From contig JACNMN010000007.1 in assembly GCA_020622165.1 (NCBI GenBank), positions 124,001 to 188,000 on the forward strand: 64,000 nt of DNA. Reading direction: 5' to 3'. The notes under the pieces were generated by a model. The model was not told the origin of the DNA. It did not search any database and worked only from the letters and a program-made list of their open reading frames with translations. The position numbers and the translations under genes were made by a program. This document shows positions 18,536-28,021 of this stretch, one piece after another. This DNA is from Boseongicola sp. H5 (lineage in GTDB: Bacteria > Pseudomonadota > Alphaproteobacteria > Rhodobacterales > Rhodobacteraceae). Numbering within the stretch: the first letter of the stretch is position 1; every line of letters starts with the position of its first letter.

Positions 18536-19563
18536 CCGCGCTGCGGCAGGCGCTGGAAGCCGAGGCCCGGGAGGCGGGTTTCGCCAGGCTGGGGATCTGC
18601 CGGCCCGACGCGATCCCCGAGGCCGCCGGCCGTCTGGCCAGATATGTCGCCGAAGGGCGGCATGGCCAGATGGGCTGGCTGGAGGAACGGATGGGCTGGC
18701 GCGGCGACCCCACGGCGCTGTGGCCCGAAGCACGTTCGGTAATCATGCTGGCGGAGATGTATACCCCTGACCATGATCCGCTTGACGCCCTGAACCGCCG
18801 CGATCGGGCGACGATCAGCGTCTATGCCCAGAACCGGGACTATCACGATCTGGTCAAGAGGCGGCTGAAGCGGGTGGGGCGATGGCTTCTGGAGCGTTGC
18901 CCGGGCGAGGCGATCAAGGTCTTTGTGGACACCGCCCCGGTGATGGAAAAGCCCCTTGCGGAGGCTGCGGGCCTCGGCTGGCAGGGCAAGCATACCAACC
19001 TGCTGAGCCGCGATCTTGGCAACTGGTTCTTTCTGGGCGCGATTTTCACAACGGTCGAATTTGCTCCCGATCCGCCCGAAGGGGAGCATTGCGGCAGCTG
19101 CACCGCCTGTCTGGATATCTGCCCGACCGATGCGTTTCCGGCGCCGTTCCAGCTCGATGCGCGGCGCTGCATCTCTTACCTGACCATCGAACACAAAGGC
19201 CCGGTCGATCACGAGCTGCGTGGCAAAATGGGCAACCGCATCTATGGCTGCGATGATTGTCTGGCGGTCTGCCCGTGGAACAAGTTCGCCCGCGAGGCGA
19301 CGGAGCTGCGTTACGCGGCGCGGACCGAATTGCGCGCCCCCCGTCTGGATGATCTGGCCGGGCTGGATGATCCAGGATTCCGCGCGCTTTTTTCGGGATC
19401 TCCGATCAAGCGGATCGGGCGGGACAGATTCGTGCGGAATGTTCTTTACGCCATCGGGAACAGCGGCGAGAAACGGCTCGAACCCGCCGCGCAGAGCCTT
19501 GTGAATGACCCAGACGAGGCCGTGGCGGATGCGGCCAGATGGGCAGTGGAGCGTTTGCGATGA
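18532..19563 (+). CDS. queG: Epoxyqueuosine reductase
   Basis: 343 residues. It is a cobalamin- and iron-sulfur-dependent enzyme for the last step of tRNA queuosine synthesis (epoxyqueuosine to queuosine). The proton-donor Asp133 is in [15 protein letters not shown]; two [4Fe-4S] clusters are bound by [16 protein letters not shown] (C187, 190, 193, 197) and by Cys213 plus [11 protein letters not shown] (C240, 243, 247). The only sensible start is a TTG at 18532 overlapping the GST stop. Its need for B12 fits the window's B12 uptake operon. It overlaps the next gene by ATGA. Confidence 0.93.
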   Translation: MTALRQALEAEAREAGFARLGICRPDAIPEAAGRLARYVAEGRHGQMGWLEERMGWRGDPTALWPEARSVIMLAEMYTPDHDPLDALNRRDRATISVYAQNRDYHDLVKRRLKRVGRWLLERCPGEAIKVFVDTAPVMEKPLAEAAGLGWQGKHTNLLSRDLGNWFFLGAIFTTVEFAPDPPEGEHCGSCTACLDICPTDAFPAPFQLDARRCISYLTIEHKGPVDHELRGKMGNRIYGCDDCLAVCPWNKFAREATELRYAARTELRAPRLDDLAGLDDPGFRALFSGSPIKRIGRDRFVRNVLYAIGNSGEKRLEPAAQSLVNDPDEAVADAARWAVERLR

Positions 19564-20420
19564 TCTTGGTGAGCTTCGGGCATGGATATTCGGCACAGGC
19601 CCTGACACGGCTGTTGCCCGACGGCGCCGAGGTGATCGGCACCACGCGGAGCGCCGAAAAGGCTCAGGACCTGCGCGGCGACGGGATTGCCGCGCGGGTG
19701 TTCCCGGGCGACGACCTGCGGGAGGATCTGCGCCGGGCCACCCATATTCTCAGCTCCGTCGGGCCCGGCCCCGACGGCGACCCGGTTCTGGCCGAACTGC
19801 ATGATGAGATCGCGGGCGTCGCGGGCGAAAAACGCTGGATCGGGTATCTCTCCACCACTGGCGTTTACGGCGATCATCAGGGCGGATGGGTGGATGAGAC
19901 CACGCCCCTGACCCCCACGACCGAACGGGGCCGCGCGCGCGTTGCGGCGGAGGCCGCATGGCAGGCACTGGCCGAACAGGCCGGTGCGCCGCTGCATATC
20001 TTCCGGCTTGCGGGGATTTACGGCCCCGGCCGCGGACCGTTTGCCAAGGTTCGGCGCGGCACCGCACGGCGGATCATCAAACCGGGGCAGGTGTTTTCGA
20101 GGATCCATGTGGACGATATCGCGCAGGTTCTGCTTGCCTCGATGACCCGGCCCGATCCTGGCGCGATCTACAATGTCTGCGACGATGACCCGGCCCCTCC
20201 CGAAGATGTGATCGCCTTCGCGGCCGGGCTTCTTGGCCTGCCCGTGCCGCCCGATGTGCCGATCGAGGAGGCCGATTTATCGCTCATGGCCCGCAGTTTT
20301 TACGCCGAAAGCAAGCGGGTATCGAATGCGCGGATCAAGACGGAGCTGGGTGTGAAGCTGACCTATCCCGACTATCGGGCCGGTTTGGCGGCCCTGCTGG
20401 CCGCCGAGAACGGCGATTAG
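19560..20420 (+). CDS. SDR-family NAD(P)-dependent oxidoreductase/epimerase-like protein (YeeZ type)
   Basis: 286 residues. Rossmann N-terminus [17 protein letters not shown] (GxGxxA/G-like), then [18 protein letters not shown] (the YxxxK catalytic Lys is missing, as in atypical SDRs), [14 protein letters not shown] and a sugar-epimerase-like C-terminus. The function is unassigned. The ATG at 19560 overlaps the queG stop (ATGA), so the two are translated together. Confidence 0.85.
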   Translation: MILVSFGHGYSAQALTRLLPDGAEVIGTTRSAEKAQDLRGDGIAARVFPGDDLREDLRRATHILSSVGPGPDGDPVLAELHDEIAGVAGEKRWIGYLSTTGVYGDHQGGWVDETTPLTPTTERGRARVAAEAAWQALAEQAGAPLHIFRLAGIYGPGRGPFAKVRRGTARRIIKPGQVFSRIHVDDIAQVLLASMTRPDPGAIYNVCDDDPAPPEDVIAFAAGLLGLPVPPDVPIEEADLSLMARSFYAESKRVSNARIKTELGVKLTYPDYRAGLAALLAAENGD

Positions 20421-20491
20421 AGATACCGCGCGGGCCGGTTTTGCTGTATGGCGAAGACCAATAATCGAGAGAAAAAATCGAGGCGACGGGC

Positions 20492-20980
20492 ATGCGGTTT
20501 CTGAGTTGGGTAATGGTGGGTGTGCTGGTGCTGGGCACCAGCGCCTGTTCGCGCTTCATCGAGTATGACGGGCCGGAAGTGACCCGGATCGAGGTGCATA
20601 AAAGCACGCGGCAGATGTATCTGTTCCACAACGAAACCATTCTGCAGAGCTACGAATTCGAGCTGGGCTTCGCCCCGGTCGGCGACAAGCAGATCGAGGG
20701 TGACGGGCGCACACCGGAAGGCCGCTACACCATCGACCGGCGCAACCCGAACAGCGAATTCTACCTGTCCATCGGCATCAGCTATCCCAATGAACAGGAC
20801 CGCGAGGAGGCCGCCGCGCTTGGCTTTTCACCGGGCGGTGACATCTTCATTCATGGCACGCCGAGAGCGTTTCGGCGGGCGGATGACTGGACATGGGGCT
20901 GCATTGCCGTGACGAATGCCGAGATGCGGCAGATCTACGCGATGGTGAATGATGGCACCATCATCGATATCTTCCCCTAA
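20492..20980 (+). CDS. L,D-transpeptidase family protein (YkuD domain), probable lipoprotein
   Basis: 162 residues. The signal region LSWVMVGVLVLGTSAC ends at Cys19, a plausible though imperfect lipobox. The YkuD catalytic motif is FIHGTPRAF(R) followed by WGCIAVTNAEM, i.e. HGT...GCI with the nucleophilic Cys. Such enzymes make or cut 3-3 peptidoglycan crosslinks or attach proteins to peptidoglycan in the periplasm. Its stop codon overlaps that of the convergent CAP gene (CTAA, 20977-20980). Confidence 0.88.
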   Translation: MRFLSWVMVGVLVLGTSACSRFIEYDGPEVTRIEVHKSTRQMYLFHNETILQSYEFELGFAPVGDKQIEGDGRTPEGRYTIDRRNPNSEFYLSIGISYPNEQDREEAAALGFSPGGDIFIHGTPRAFRRADDWTWGCIAVTNAEMRQIYAMVNDGTIIDIFP

Positions 20981-21525
20981 CCCGTCGGCGCATTGGCAGG
21001 GCCCGAGGTCCCGCCATCTCCGGTGACCATGGTCCACCAGATCTTGCCGTTCGGTTCCTGAAAGAACGCAAAGCCCAGATCCCTCGCGCCAGGGTCGGTG
21101 ATCACGTCGCGCGTGTCGGGCTGCTGCATCCAGGCGGCCACGGTTTCAAGCTCTGACTCGTAGGTTTCCGAGATGTTTTCGCCCAGAACCGTGCCCGGAT
21201 AGCCCACACGCCTTGCCCGGTCGATCGGCGAAGATCCGTCCGAGCCGAAATGCCAGGGCCGGTTCTGCACCGACATGTCGCGGGAATGGGTGGCCGCCGC
21301 GGCGTTCAGCTCCGCATTCAGGCGCAACGCCGGTGCGCCCGCCGCCGCGCGAAGCGAATTCACGCTGTCAAGGACACGAAACTGGATCCGCGCCGTGTCG
21401 TCGGGGTTGATTCGATAGATCGTCGGCAGCGGGCGACCGTCCGGCCCGAGGCGCGGCGCCGTGTTCGACACGCAGGCCGAAAGCGCCAATGCGCCTGAGG
21501 AAAGCAGCAGAGTCCGTCTCTTCAT
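20977..21525 (-). CDS. CAP/SCP-domain lipoprotein
   Basis: 182 residues. The start MKRRTLLLSSGALALSAC gives a clean lipobox (LSAC, Cys18). The mature part is a CAP (SCP/PR-1-like) domain: LRLNAELNAAAATHSRDMSV, WHFGSDGSSPIDRARRVGY, GENISETYE and the C-terminal LGFAFFQEPNG. It is extracytoplasmic with no known substrate in bacteria. It is convergent with the L,D-transpeptidase and divergent from a second one, so this small block may deal with the cell envelope. Confidence 0.87.
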   Translation of the reverse strand: MKRRTLLLSSGALALSACVSNTAPRLGPDGRPLPTIYRINPDDTARIQFRVLDSVNSLRAAAGAPALRLNAELNAAAATHSRDMSVQNRPWHFGSDGSSPIDRARRVGYPGTVLGENISETYESELETVAAWMQQPDTRDVITDPGARDLGFAFFQEPNGKIWWTMVTGDGGTSGPANAPTG

Positions 21526-21705
21526 TGCGGAAATACCTGTTTCAAAACCCCGTTTCTTCCCCTGACCCTTACAGGCGCGACTGCGGTCAATCAAACACAA
21601 CCGGCAGAATATCGCGCGCTCACGCTATTGTTTGATTTGCCGTGGCAGTTTGCCGGCCATAGTTTCGGTGACCGTATCGGGCGTGACGCCCGAAGGAGAC
21701 CTGCC

Positions 21706-22293
21706 ATGAGCAAACACCCCCTGTCCCGCCGCATGTTTCTGGGCAGCGCCGCTGCCGGGCTGGCCGCGCCCGCCCTGGCCCAGAGCGGGACCGAAACCGT
21801 GGAGTTCGAGGGCGATATCTCGCAAACGGTGCGCCACAATATCTCCAGTTTCCGGACGCTGGATTGGCGACCCTATTTCAGCGATACGCAAAACGGAGCG
21901 ATTCTGGTCGATGTCACCTCCCGCGCGCTGCACTACTGGAGCGAGGACCAGAGAACCTACCGGCTTTACCCCACATCCGTGCCGATGACCGAAGACCTGA
22001 CCCGGCGCGGGCGCACCGAGGTGGTGCGGCTGGTCGAAGGCCCCGACTGGCGCCCGACACCCGCGATGCAGCAGCGTAATCCGGAATGGCCCGACTACGT
22101 TCCGCCCGGGCCGGACAATCCGCTCGGCACCCATGCGCTTTACCTGAGCTGGACCTATTACCGGATCCACGGAACCCATGATACGCGCAAGATCGGGCGC
22201 CGGTCTTCGAACGGATGCATCGGGCTTTACAACGAACACATTGCCGAGCTGTTCGCGATGACGCGGCGCGGCACACAAGTGTTGCTTATTTGA
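21706..22293 (+). CDS. L,D-transpeptidase (YkuD domain) with Tat-like signal
   Basis: 195 residues. The N-terminus SRRMFLGSAAAGLAAPALAQ resembles a twin-arginine signal with an AxA cleavage site. The YkuD core shows YRIHGTHDTRKIG and RRSSNGCIGLYNEHI, the HGT...S-x-GCI active site. It probably crosslinks peptidoglycan or anchors outer-membrane proteins to it. The ATG at 21706 has GAAGGAGA upstream. It is the second YkuD enzyme within 1.8 kb and differs clearly from the first in length and signal type. Confidence 0.9.
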   Translation: MSKHPLSRRMFLGSAAAGLAAPALAQSGTETVEFEGDISQTVRHNISSFRTLDWRPYFSDTQNGAILVDVTSRALHYWSEDQRTYRLYPTSVPMTEDLTRRGRTEVVRLVEGPDWRPTPAMQQRNPEWPDYVPPGPDNPLGTHALYLSWTYYRIHGTHDTRKIGRRSSNGCIGLYNEHIAELFAMTRRGTQVLLI

Positions 22294-22440
22294 CGACAAA
22301 TCCGGTTTGATGCCGTTTCCGGCATTTCCGCGGCATTGCAATCGCCTGTCATTGCTGCTTAAACCGGGGCACGAGGTACAGTCTTGGGTGCCCTAAAGTT
22401 GCGCAATTCCGCGCCGAAGGGGCGTATCTTGGAGGATACA

Positions 22441-22623
22441 ATGAAAAAACTCGCTCTCGCCGCCGCTATTTCGGTTGCTGCCACCTCCGCTTTCGCAGGC
22501 GGCATGGCAGAACCGGTTCTGGAACCCGTTGTTATCGTTGAGGACACTTCGACCTCTGCCGGTGGCATCCTTGTTCCGATCCTGGCACTGATCCTGATCG
22601 CTGCTGCTGTTGCGGCCGATTGA
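22441..22623 (+). CDS. Small secreted/membrane peptide, 60 residues
   Basis: MKKLALAAAISVAATSAFAG is a good signal peptide; the short acidic middle (VIVEDTSTSAGG) is followed by a hydrophobic helix GGILVPILALILIAAAVAAD at the extreme C-terminus. GGAGG lies 6 bases before the ATG and a strong terminator follows, so this is a genuine monocistronic gene despite its size. Similar short proteins with this signal-acidic-helix layout occur in Rhodobacterales; function unknown. The mature product would be about 40 residues, perhaps anchored in a membrane by its C-terminal helix. Confidence 0.8.
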   Translation: MKKLALAAAISVAATSAFAGGMAEPVLEPVVIVEDTSTSAGGILVPILALILIAAAVAAD

Positions 22624-22646
22624 TCGAACGCCTTACGGCATTCAGT

Positions 22647-22676
22647 AAAAAGGCGGTCCGCTCGGGCCGCCTTTTT
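22647..22676. terminator. Strong, possibly bidirectional rho-independent terminator
   Basis: The perfect stem AAAAAGGCGG/CCGCCTTTTT has a 10-base loop (TCCGCTCGGG, itself partly pairable) and is followed by further T residues. It lies 24 bases after the small-peptide gene and 27 before the stop of the convergent rlmN gene; the A-tract on one side and T-tract on the other allow function both ways. Confidence 0.9.
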
Positions 22677-22702
22677 CTTTTGGGGGTCCCGATCCGGTAA
22701 GC

Positions 22703-23887
22703 TTAAACCGACTGACCCGTTTCCGCCGCGATCTGGGCGCGCGACTTCCGGGCCCGTTCGGTGGCCGATTTCAACTGACCGCAGGCCGCCATGATATCTT
22801 CGCCCCGGGGGGTGCGGATCGGGCTGGCATAGCCCGCCTTGTAGACGATGTCGGCAAATCTCTCGATTCGCTCCCAGTCGGATCGTTCATAGGGCGCGCC
22901 GGGCCATTCATTGAACGGAATGAGGTTGATCTTGGCCGGTATCCCCCTGATCAGATCGACCAGCCGGCGCGCATCCTGATCGCTGTCATTCACGCCCTTC
23001 AGCATCACGTATTCAAAGGTGATCCGTTCGCTGTTCGACGCCTTGGGATAGGCGCGCAACGCCTCCAGTAGCTCGGCAATCGGCCATTTCTTGTTGATCG
23101 GAACCAGCTTGTCGCGCACCTCGTCCGTCGTCGCGTGAAAGCTCACGGCCAGCATGCAGCCGATCTCCTCGGCCGTGCGCGCGATTTCCGGCACGACGCC
23201 GGAGGTCGAGAGCGTGATGCGGCGACGGCTGAGCGAAATCCCTTCCGGGTCCATCGTGATCTTCATGGCGTCGCGGACGGCATCGAAATTGTAAAGCGGC
23301 TCGCCCATCCCCATCAGCACGACATTCGACAGCAGGCGCGGCCGCGCATCCGAGCCCTCACCCGGTTCCGGCCATTCGCCCAGATCGTCCCGCGCCAGCA
23401 TGACCTGTCCCACGATTTCGCCCGCCGTCAGGTTGCGGACCAGCTTCTGCGTGCCGGTATGGCAGAACGAACAGGTCAGCGTGCAGCCCACCTGAGAAGA
23501 AATGCACAAGGTGCCGCGATCCTCCTCAGGGATATAGACAACCTCCACCTCATGACCGCCGGCGATCCGGACAAGGTATTTGCGCGTACCGTCGGCCGAG
23601 ACCTGACGGGAGACGACCTCGGGCAGGGCGATCACGAATGTCTCGGCCAGCTCAGCCCGGTAGGCCTTGCTGAGATTGGTCATCGCGTCGAACTCGCGGA
23701 TGCCCTTCTGATAGATCCACTGCCAGATCTGGCCGACACGCATCCGCGCCTGTTTTTCGGGCGTACCGTGGGCGATCAGGATCGCGCGCATCTGGTCCCG
23801 CGTCAGACCCACAAGATTTATGGGCCCGTCGGGCAGTTTGCGCGGGATGGTCAGAACGTCCTGCGTGACGGGAGCGCTGGCGGTCAT
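22703..23887 (-). CDS. rlmN: Dual-specificity RNA methyltransferase RlmN
   Basis: 394 residues. It is a radical SAM enzyme that makes m2A in 23S rRNA (A2503) and some tRNAs. The SAM-cluster motif CTLTCSFC (Cys135, 139, 142) follows SSQVG; other family markers are [38 protein letters not shown] and [14 protein letters not shown], with the catalytic Cys in the C-terminal IMAACGQL. Cytosolic housekeeping gene, apparently transcribed alone. Confidence 0.97.
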   Translation of the reverse strand: MTASAPVTQDVLTIPRKLPDGPINLVGLTRDQMRAILIAHGTPEKQARMRVGQIWQWIYQKGIREFDAMTNLSKAYRAELAETFVIALPEVVSRQVSADGTRKYLVRIAGGHEVEVVYIPEEDRGTLCISSQVGCTLTCSFCHTGTQKLVRNLTAGEIVGQVMLARDDLGEWPEPGEGSDARPRLLSNVVLMGMGEPLYNFDAVRDAMKITMDPEGISLSRRRITLSTSGVVPEIARTAEEIGCMLAVSFHATTDEVRDKLVPINKKWPIAELLEALRAYPKASNSERITFEYVMLKGVNDSDQDARRLVDLIRGIPAKINLIPFNEWPGAPYERSDWERIERFADIVYKAGYASPIRTPRGEDIMAACGQLKSATERARKSRAQIAAETGQSV

Positions 23888-23965
23888 CGGCTCAATCCTT
23901 TGGGGTCAGGCGGGTCACATATAGCCCCGCGCGCCGCAACGCAAACCCCAACAGGCCCGACCGGT

Positions 23966-24496
23966 CTAGCCGCCGCAGCGCGCCTCGGCATCTTCGACCG
24001 CCGCCGTGAAGCCCAGAAGCGAGAACGTATCCTGCGTTTGCGTCCCGCGGGCGGACCGCGCCGTCAGAACCGCCTCGGCCCCGCGTTTCATCGCGGTCAC
24101 GATGCGCTGGTCATCCTGTTCCGATGCGGCCCAGGCCATTTCACCATCGGTGAACAACTCGAACGTGGTCGACCCGATCGCCATCGTGACGGTGGAGCCC
24201 GGTGCAAACGGATAGCCGCCGGTAAAGGAAACCTCGCCGCGCTTCTCTTCGGCGGGCCAATAGCTCACGAACATCAGGATCTCACCGCGCCGGACGGCGA
24301 CCACGCGGCCATCGCGCGTGTTGACGGTTTCGCGCGGCGTCGAAACGACCCAGCATTGCGTGGGATCGTCTTCGACGAAGACGCTCCAGTCCGTCTCGGC
24401 ATTCACCCGGTTCGACGATTGATCCTGCGCCCATATCCCGTTTGCCGACAGGGACAGCGCCGTCGCGGCAAGCGCACCCAACACCCAGTGTTTCAT
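23966..24496 (-). CDS. Invasion-associated locus B (IalB) family protein
   Basis: 176 residues from the ATG giving MKHWVLGALAATALSLSANG, a signal peptide ending near IWAQ. The periplasmic domain resembles the IalB family: TDWSVFVEDDPTQCWVVS, GEILMFVSYWPAEEKRGEVSF and a C-terminal AEARCGG. Two cysteines (in TQCWV and the last residues) may form a disulfide. In pathogens IalB is linked to host-cell entry, but relatives are common in free-living alphaproteobacteria and no such role is implied. It is divergent from the asparaginase gene. Confidence 0.82.
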   Translation of the reverse strand: MKHWVLGALAATALSLSANGIWAQDQSSNRVNAETDWSVFVEDDPTQCWVVSTPRETVNTRDGRVVAVRRGEILMFVSYWPAEEKRGEVSFTGGYPFAPGSTVTMAIGSTTFELFTDGEMAWAASEQDDQRIVTAMKRGAEAVLTARSARGTQTQDTFSLLGFTAAVEDAEARCGG

Positions 24497-24667
24497 CTTC
24501 CCTACTGCCTCCAGCCTTACTCTGCCTCTGGCCCGATCCGGCGGTTTTTTATCTCTGGTAAGCGGAACGGACATTTCACTTTCTGCTGCTGCAGACTAAC
24601 CTGATTTTCAAGGCATGGGAAAGCCCCGGCGGCAGAAATTCGCCGGGATGTGAACGGGAACGGAAGA

Positions 24668-25675
24668 ATGAAGAATACGGAGCCACTGGTCGAGGTCTGG
24701 CGCGGCCCTTTCCGCGAGAGCCTGCACCGGGGGCATGCGGTGATCTGGGACGCGGGCGGCGATATCGTCGCCGCCTGGGGCGACCCGGACGCCGTGATCC
24801 TGCCGCGGTCCTCCTGCAAGATGGTGCAGGCTCTGCCGCTTGTCGAAAGCGGTGCGGCCGAGGCCTACGGCCTGACCGATGCGCAACTGGCCCTGGCCTG
24901 CGCATCTCATCAGGGGGCGCATGTTCACACGGATATGGTGGCGGCATGGCTTGCCGATCTCGGCTTGTCCGAAGAGGCACTTCGCTGCGGGCCACAGATG
25001 CCGAATGACCGGGATGCGCGCAACGAATTGATCCGTGGATACAGGGAGCCGGGGCAGAGTCACAATAATTGCTCCGGAAAGCATTCCGGCTTTCTGACCC
25101 TTGGCAGGCATCTGGGAGCAGGGCCGGAATACGTGGACACGGACCACCCGGTTCAGCGCGCCGTGAAAGCCGCATTCGAAGAGGTCACCGGGGAGGACAG
25201 CCCCGGCCATGGGATAGACGGGTGTTCGGCCCCGAATTTCGCCTGCACGATGACGGGGCTGGCGCGGGCCATGGCGGGCTTTGCCGCTGCCACGGGCGAC
25301 GGCGGCGCGCGCGACCAGGCACAATTCCGGCTGACGCGCGCCATGGCGGCCTATCCGCATCTGGTGGCGGGGGAAGGTCGCGCCTGCACCATTCTGATGC
25401 GCGCGATGAACGGGCGCGCGTCGATCAAGACCGGGGCCGAAGCGGTGTTTGTCGGCATCCTGACGGAGCAGAAACTCGGGATCGCTGTCAAGATCGAAGA
25501 CGGCACGACACGCGGGGCCGAGGCCGTGATCACACAGCTTCTGATCGGTGCGGGCGTTCTGGCGGCGGATCATCCCGCCGCGATCCGGTATCGCCACGGC
25601 CCGATCCTCAATCGCCGCGGGATCGAAACGGGCGCCTATCGGATCAGCGACAATCTGGCCGGCTGGCGCCTTTAA
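24668..25675 (+). CDS. L-asparaginase of the Rhizobium etli (class 3) type
   Basis: 335 residues from ATG 24668 (GGAAGA upstream); an in-frame GTG lies six codons earlier. It belongs to the thermolabile asparaginase II family unrelated to E. coli AnsA/B. Expected catalytic and zinc residues of R. etli ReAV, as I recall them, occur at matching places: Ser48 and Lys51 (PRSSCKMVQ), Ser80 (CASHQGAH), Cys135 and Lys138 (NNCSGKHSG), Asp184 and Cys186 ([10 protein letters not shown]). It converts asparagine to aspartate and ammonia; no signal peptide, so cytosolic. Its TAA shares bases with the stop of the convergent kinase (TTAA). Confidence 0.92.
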   Translation: MKNTEPLVEVWRGPFRESLHRGHAVIWDAGGDIVAAWGDPDAVILPRSSCKMVQALPLVESGAAEAYGLTDAQLALACASHQGAHVHTDMVAAWLADLGLSEEALRCGPQMPNDRDARNELIRGYREPGQSHNNCSGKHSGFLTLGRHLGAGPEYVDTDHPVQRAVKAAFEEVTGEDSPGHGIDGCSAPNFACTMTGLARAMAGFAAATGDGGARDQAQFRLTRAMAAYPHLVAGEGRACTILMRAMNGRASIKTGAEAVFVGILTEQKLGIAVKIEDGTTRGAEAVITQLLIGAGVLAADHPAAIRYRHGPILNRRGIETGAYRISDNLAGWRL

Positions 25676-27873
25676 CCCGCCCTCTCGTGCGCATCCGGGC
25701 CCAGATCCAGGTCGGCGGGTGCAAGTGCGACGATTCGGTCCAGAATTGCATCCTTCTTGAGGGGCTTGGTCAGATAGTGATCGATCCCCGCCTCGAAAAT
25801 GCGTTTCTCGTCTCCGTCCATGGCGTGGGCCGTCATCGCAACGATCGGCACGCGGGGCAGGTGATGGCGGGCTTCGAACGCGCGGATTTCCCTGGCGGCC
25901 TCCAGCCCGTCCATCTCGGGCATGGAAATGTCGGTGAAGACCAGATCGGGCGGATGCGCGACATAGGCATCCAGCGCCTCGCGCCCGTTACCGACCATGC
26001 ACAGATCAAGCGTGAGGGATTTGATCATCTTGCGAAAGACCAACTGGTTGGTCTTGTTATCCTCGGCGGCCAGCAGGCGCAGAACGCGCGGCTGCGGAGG
26101 CGGTACCGCGGGGGCGGGCGATGCCGGGTCAGTCTGCGCGTCCGAGGCGGTGGAAAGGGTCTCCGTCTCCCGCCCAAGGGCTGCGGCCATCACTGCATCG
26201 CGCAGCGATGCCCGCGATGCGGCCAGCGGAATGGCCGGATACTGCAGGGCTTCGGCGATGTTCGGCCCGGCCAGGGCGATGGCCCCCGCATAGCCCCCCT
26301 GACGCAGATCCCGGATCGCCGCGCCGGTCTGTTCTTCCGTCCGGTCCGTGAGCAGGATGAGCAACGCCAGATCCGCGGGCGGCCTGTCCGACCCGCGCAG
26401 GACCGAGACCCGCGCGTCGAGGCGGCCCAGACGCTCCGCCAGACCGGCGGCATCGGTGCCGTCATCTTCCCAGATCGCCAATGCCCGCGATGCGGCGGGC
26501 AGGGGCGGCACCGGCCTGTCATCTTCATCCTCGGGCACCGGCAGACACAACCGGAACCCGAAGGCGGAGCCGACATCCGGTTCGCTTTCCAGCCACATCT
26601 CCCCCCCCATCATGCGGATCAGACGGCGCGTGATCGACAGCCCAAGCCCGGTGCCTTCGAATTTCCGGTTTGCCTGATCCTCGACCTGATTGAACTGCCC
26701 GAAGACATGGGCCTGCATCTCGGCGGGGATGCCGATGCCCGTATCCTCCACCACCATCCGAAAGGTGACATGGCCGTCATTCCGGCCTTCGCCCACGACG
26801 CGGACAAGAACATAGCCCTCAGGCGTGAACTTCACCGCATTGCCGATCAGATTGGTCAGGATCTGGCGGATGCGCCCCCGATCCGCCACCACCCTTTCGG
26901 GCATGAACATGTCGTAATCGACCCGGAGCGTCAGATCGCGGCCCTGGATGCCCGGGCGCAGCAATCGGAATATTTCGTAGATCATTTCCTGCAGATCGAA
27001 AGGCTCGGGATGCAGCGTGATCTTGTCGGCCTCGATCTTCGAATAATCCAGCACGTCATTTATGATGACCAGCAATGCCTCGCCCGAGCTCTTGATCGTG
27101 TCGATGTAGAGGCGCTGTTCCTTGGTCAGCTCGGTGTCGCGCAACAGATCGGCCATGCCGACCACGCCGTTCATCGGGGTGCGGATCTCATGGCTCATAT
27201 TGGCAAGGAAGGCGGATTTGGCGCGGTTCGCGGCCTCCGCCTGATCGCGGGCCTTGCGCAGTTCCTGCTCCCGGCGGACCGTTTCGGTGATGTCGATTGC
27301 CAGCGACACCACATCGCCTTCGCCGGTGCGTTCGTCATGCAGGCGGATGTAAGCGCCGTTCCAGAGCTTCAGGGTCTTTTCGGGAATCGTCTCGCTTTCC
27401 CATCTGGCGATCATGTCATCGATCCAGTCTTCGGGTCCGACCCCTTCCAGATCGACGATGCCTTCTTCCACGGCGATGCGAAGCACCGCCTCGTAGCTGG
27501 CCCCCGGGCCGATATCGGCGATATTGTCGAACACGGCGATGAAAGCGGGGTTGGCGGCGATCATCCGCCAATCGCTGTCGAAAATGGCGAACCCGTCATC
27601 GATGGCCTCCAGCGAGTCCCACAACCGGCGCTCGGCCATCACCGCCTTTTCGGTGGCCACCTCAAGCTGGGCCTTCACCTGCGTGGTCTGCCCGATCAGC
27701 TCGGCATTTTCCTCCCGCTGTTCAATGACCTGATAACTCAGCGCATTTGTATGTTCCGCAAGCTTCTTGTTCGCGGAATACAGCTCGTCGGATTTCTGAA
27801 CCAGAAGCCGCTCGGCGGCCAGACGCAAGCGGCGCTCCTGCGCCAAACGGTCATCGATACCGGCGCTGCCCAT
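25672..27873 (-). CDS. PAS-containing hybrid sensor histidine kinase with C-terminal receiver
   Basis: 733 residues from ATG 27873 (AGGGA upstream); a GTG seven codons earlier is possible. Order: coiled-coil N-terminus (~10-85, heptad-like charged helix), PAS domain (~85-195), HisKA with phosphoacceptor His228 in [13 protein letters not shown], HATPase (IGNAVKF, DTGIGIP and GTGLGLS boxes), a region ~455-570 that looks like a receiver but lacks the acidic and Lys residues, and a true receiver (~596-718) with Asp648 in [13 protein letters not shown] and Lys in YLTKPL. No membrane segment is seen, so it senses a cytosolic signal. It is divergent from the macroglobulin gene. Confidence 0.92.
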   Translation of the reverse strand: MGSAGIDDRLAQERRLRLAAERLLVQKSDELYSANKKLAEHTNALSYQVIEQREENAELIGQTTQVKAQLEVATEKAVMAERRLWDSLEAIDDGFAIFDSDWRMIAANPAFIAVFDNIADIGPGASYEAVLRIAVEEGIVDLEGVGPEDWIDDMIARWESETIPEKTLKLWNGAYIRLHDERTGEGDVVSLAIDITETVRREQELRKARDQAEAANRAKSAFLANMSHEIRTPMNGVVGMADLLRDTELTKEQRLYIDTIKSSGEALLVIINDVLDYSKIEADKITLHPEPFDLQEMIYEIFRLLRPGIQGRDLTLRVDYDMFMPERVVADRGRIRQILTNLIGNAVKFTPEGYVLVRVVGEGRNDGHVTFRMVVEDTGIGIPAEMQAHVFGQFNQVEDQANRKFEGTGLGLSITRRLIRMMGGEMWLESEPDVGSAFGFRLCLPVPEDEDDRPVPPLPAASRALAIWEDDGTDAAGLAERLGRLDARVSVLRGSDRPPADLALLILLTDRTEEQTGAAIRDLRQGGYAGAIALAGPNIAEALQYPAIPLAASRASLRDAVMAAALGRETETLSTASDAQTDPASPAPAVPPPQPRVLRLLAAEDNKTNQLVFRKMIKSLTLDLCMVGNGREALDAYVAHPPDLVFTDISMPEMDGLEAAREIRAFEARHHLPRVPIVAMTAHAMDGDEKRIFEAGIDHYLTKPLKKDAILDRIVALAPADLDLGPDAHERAG

Positions 27874-28021
27874 GATTTCCCTATGTCCCGACACATCACT
27901 TTGTCGCGATGTTCCCCGAACCGTCTGAACATTGGTTTAACGCGGCACGGGAAATCGTGGACAGATCCCTGAAAAGCGTGGCACGATTGGCCCATTATTT
28001 GATCATTTTCAGGAGACTGCC

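Noticed and set aside
25069-27972. A 967-codon plus-strand frame opposite the histidine kinase
   Set aside because: The kinase on the minus strand has intact H, N, G and D motifs; the opposing frame shows no family similarity.
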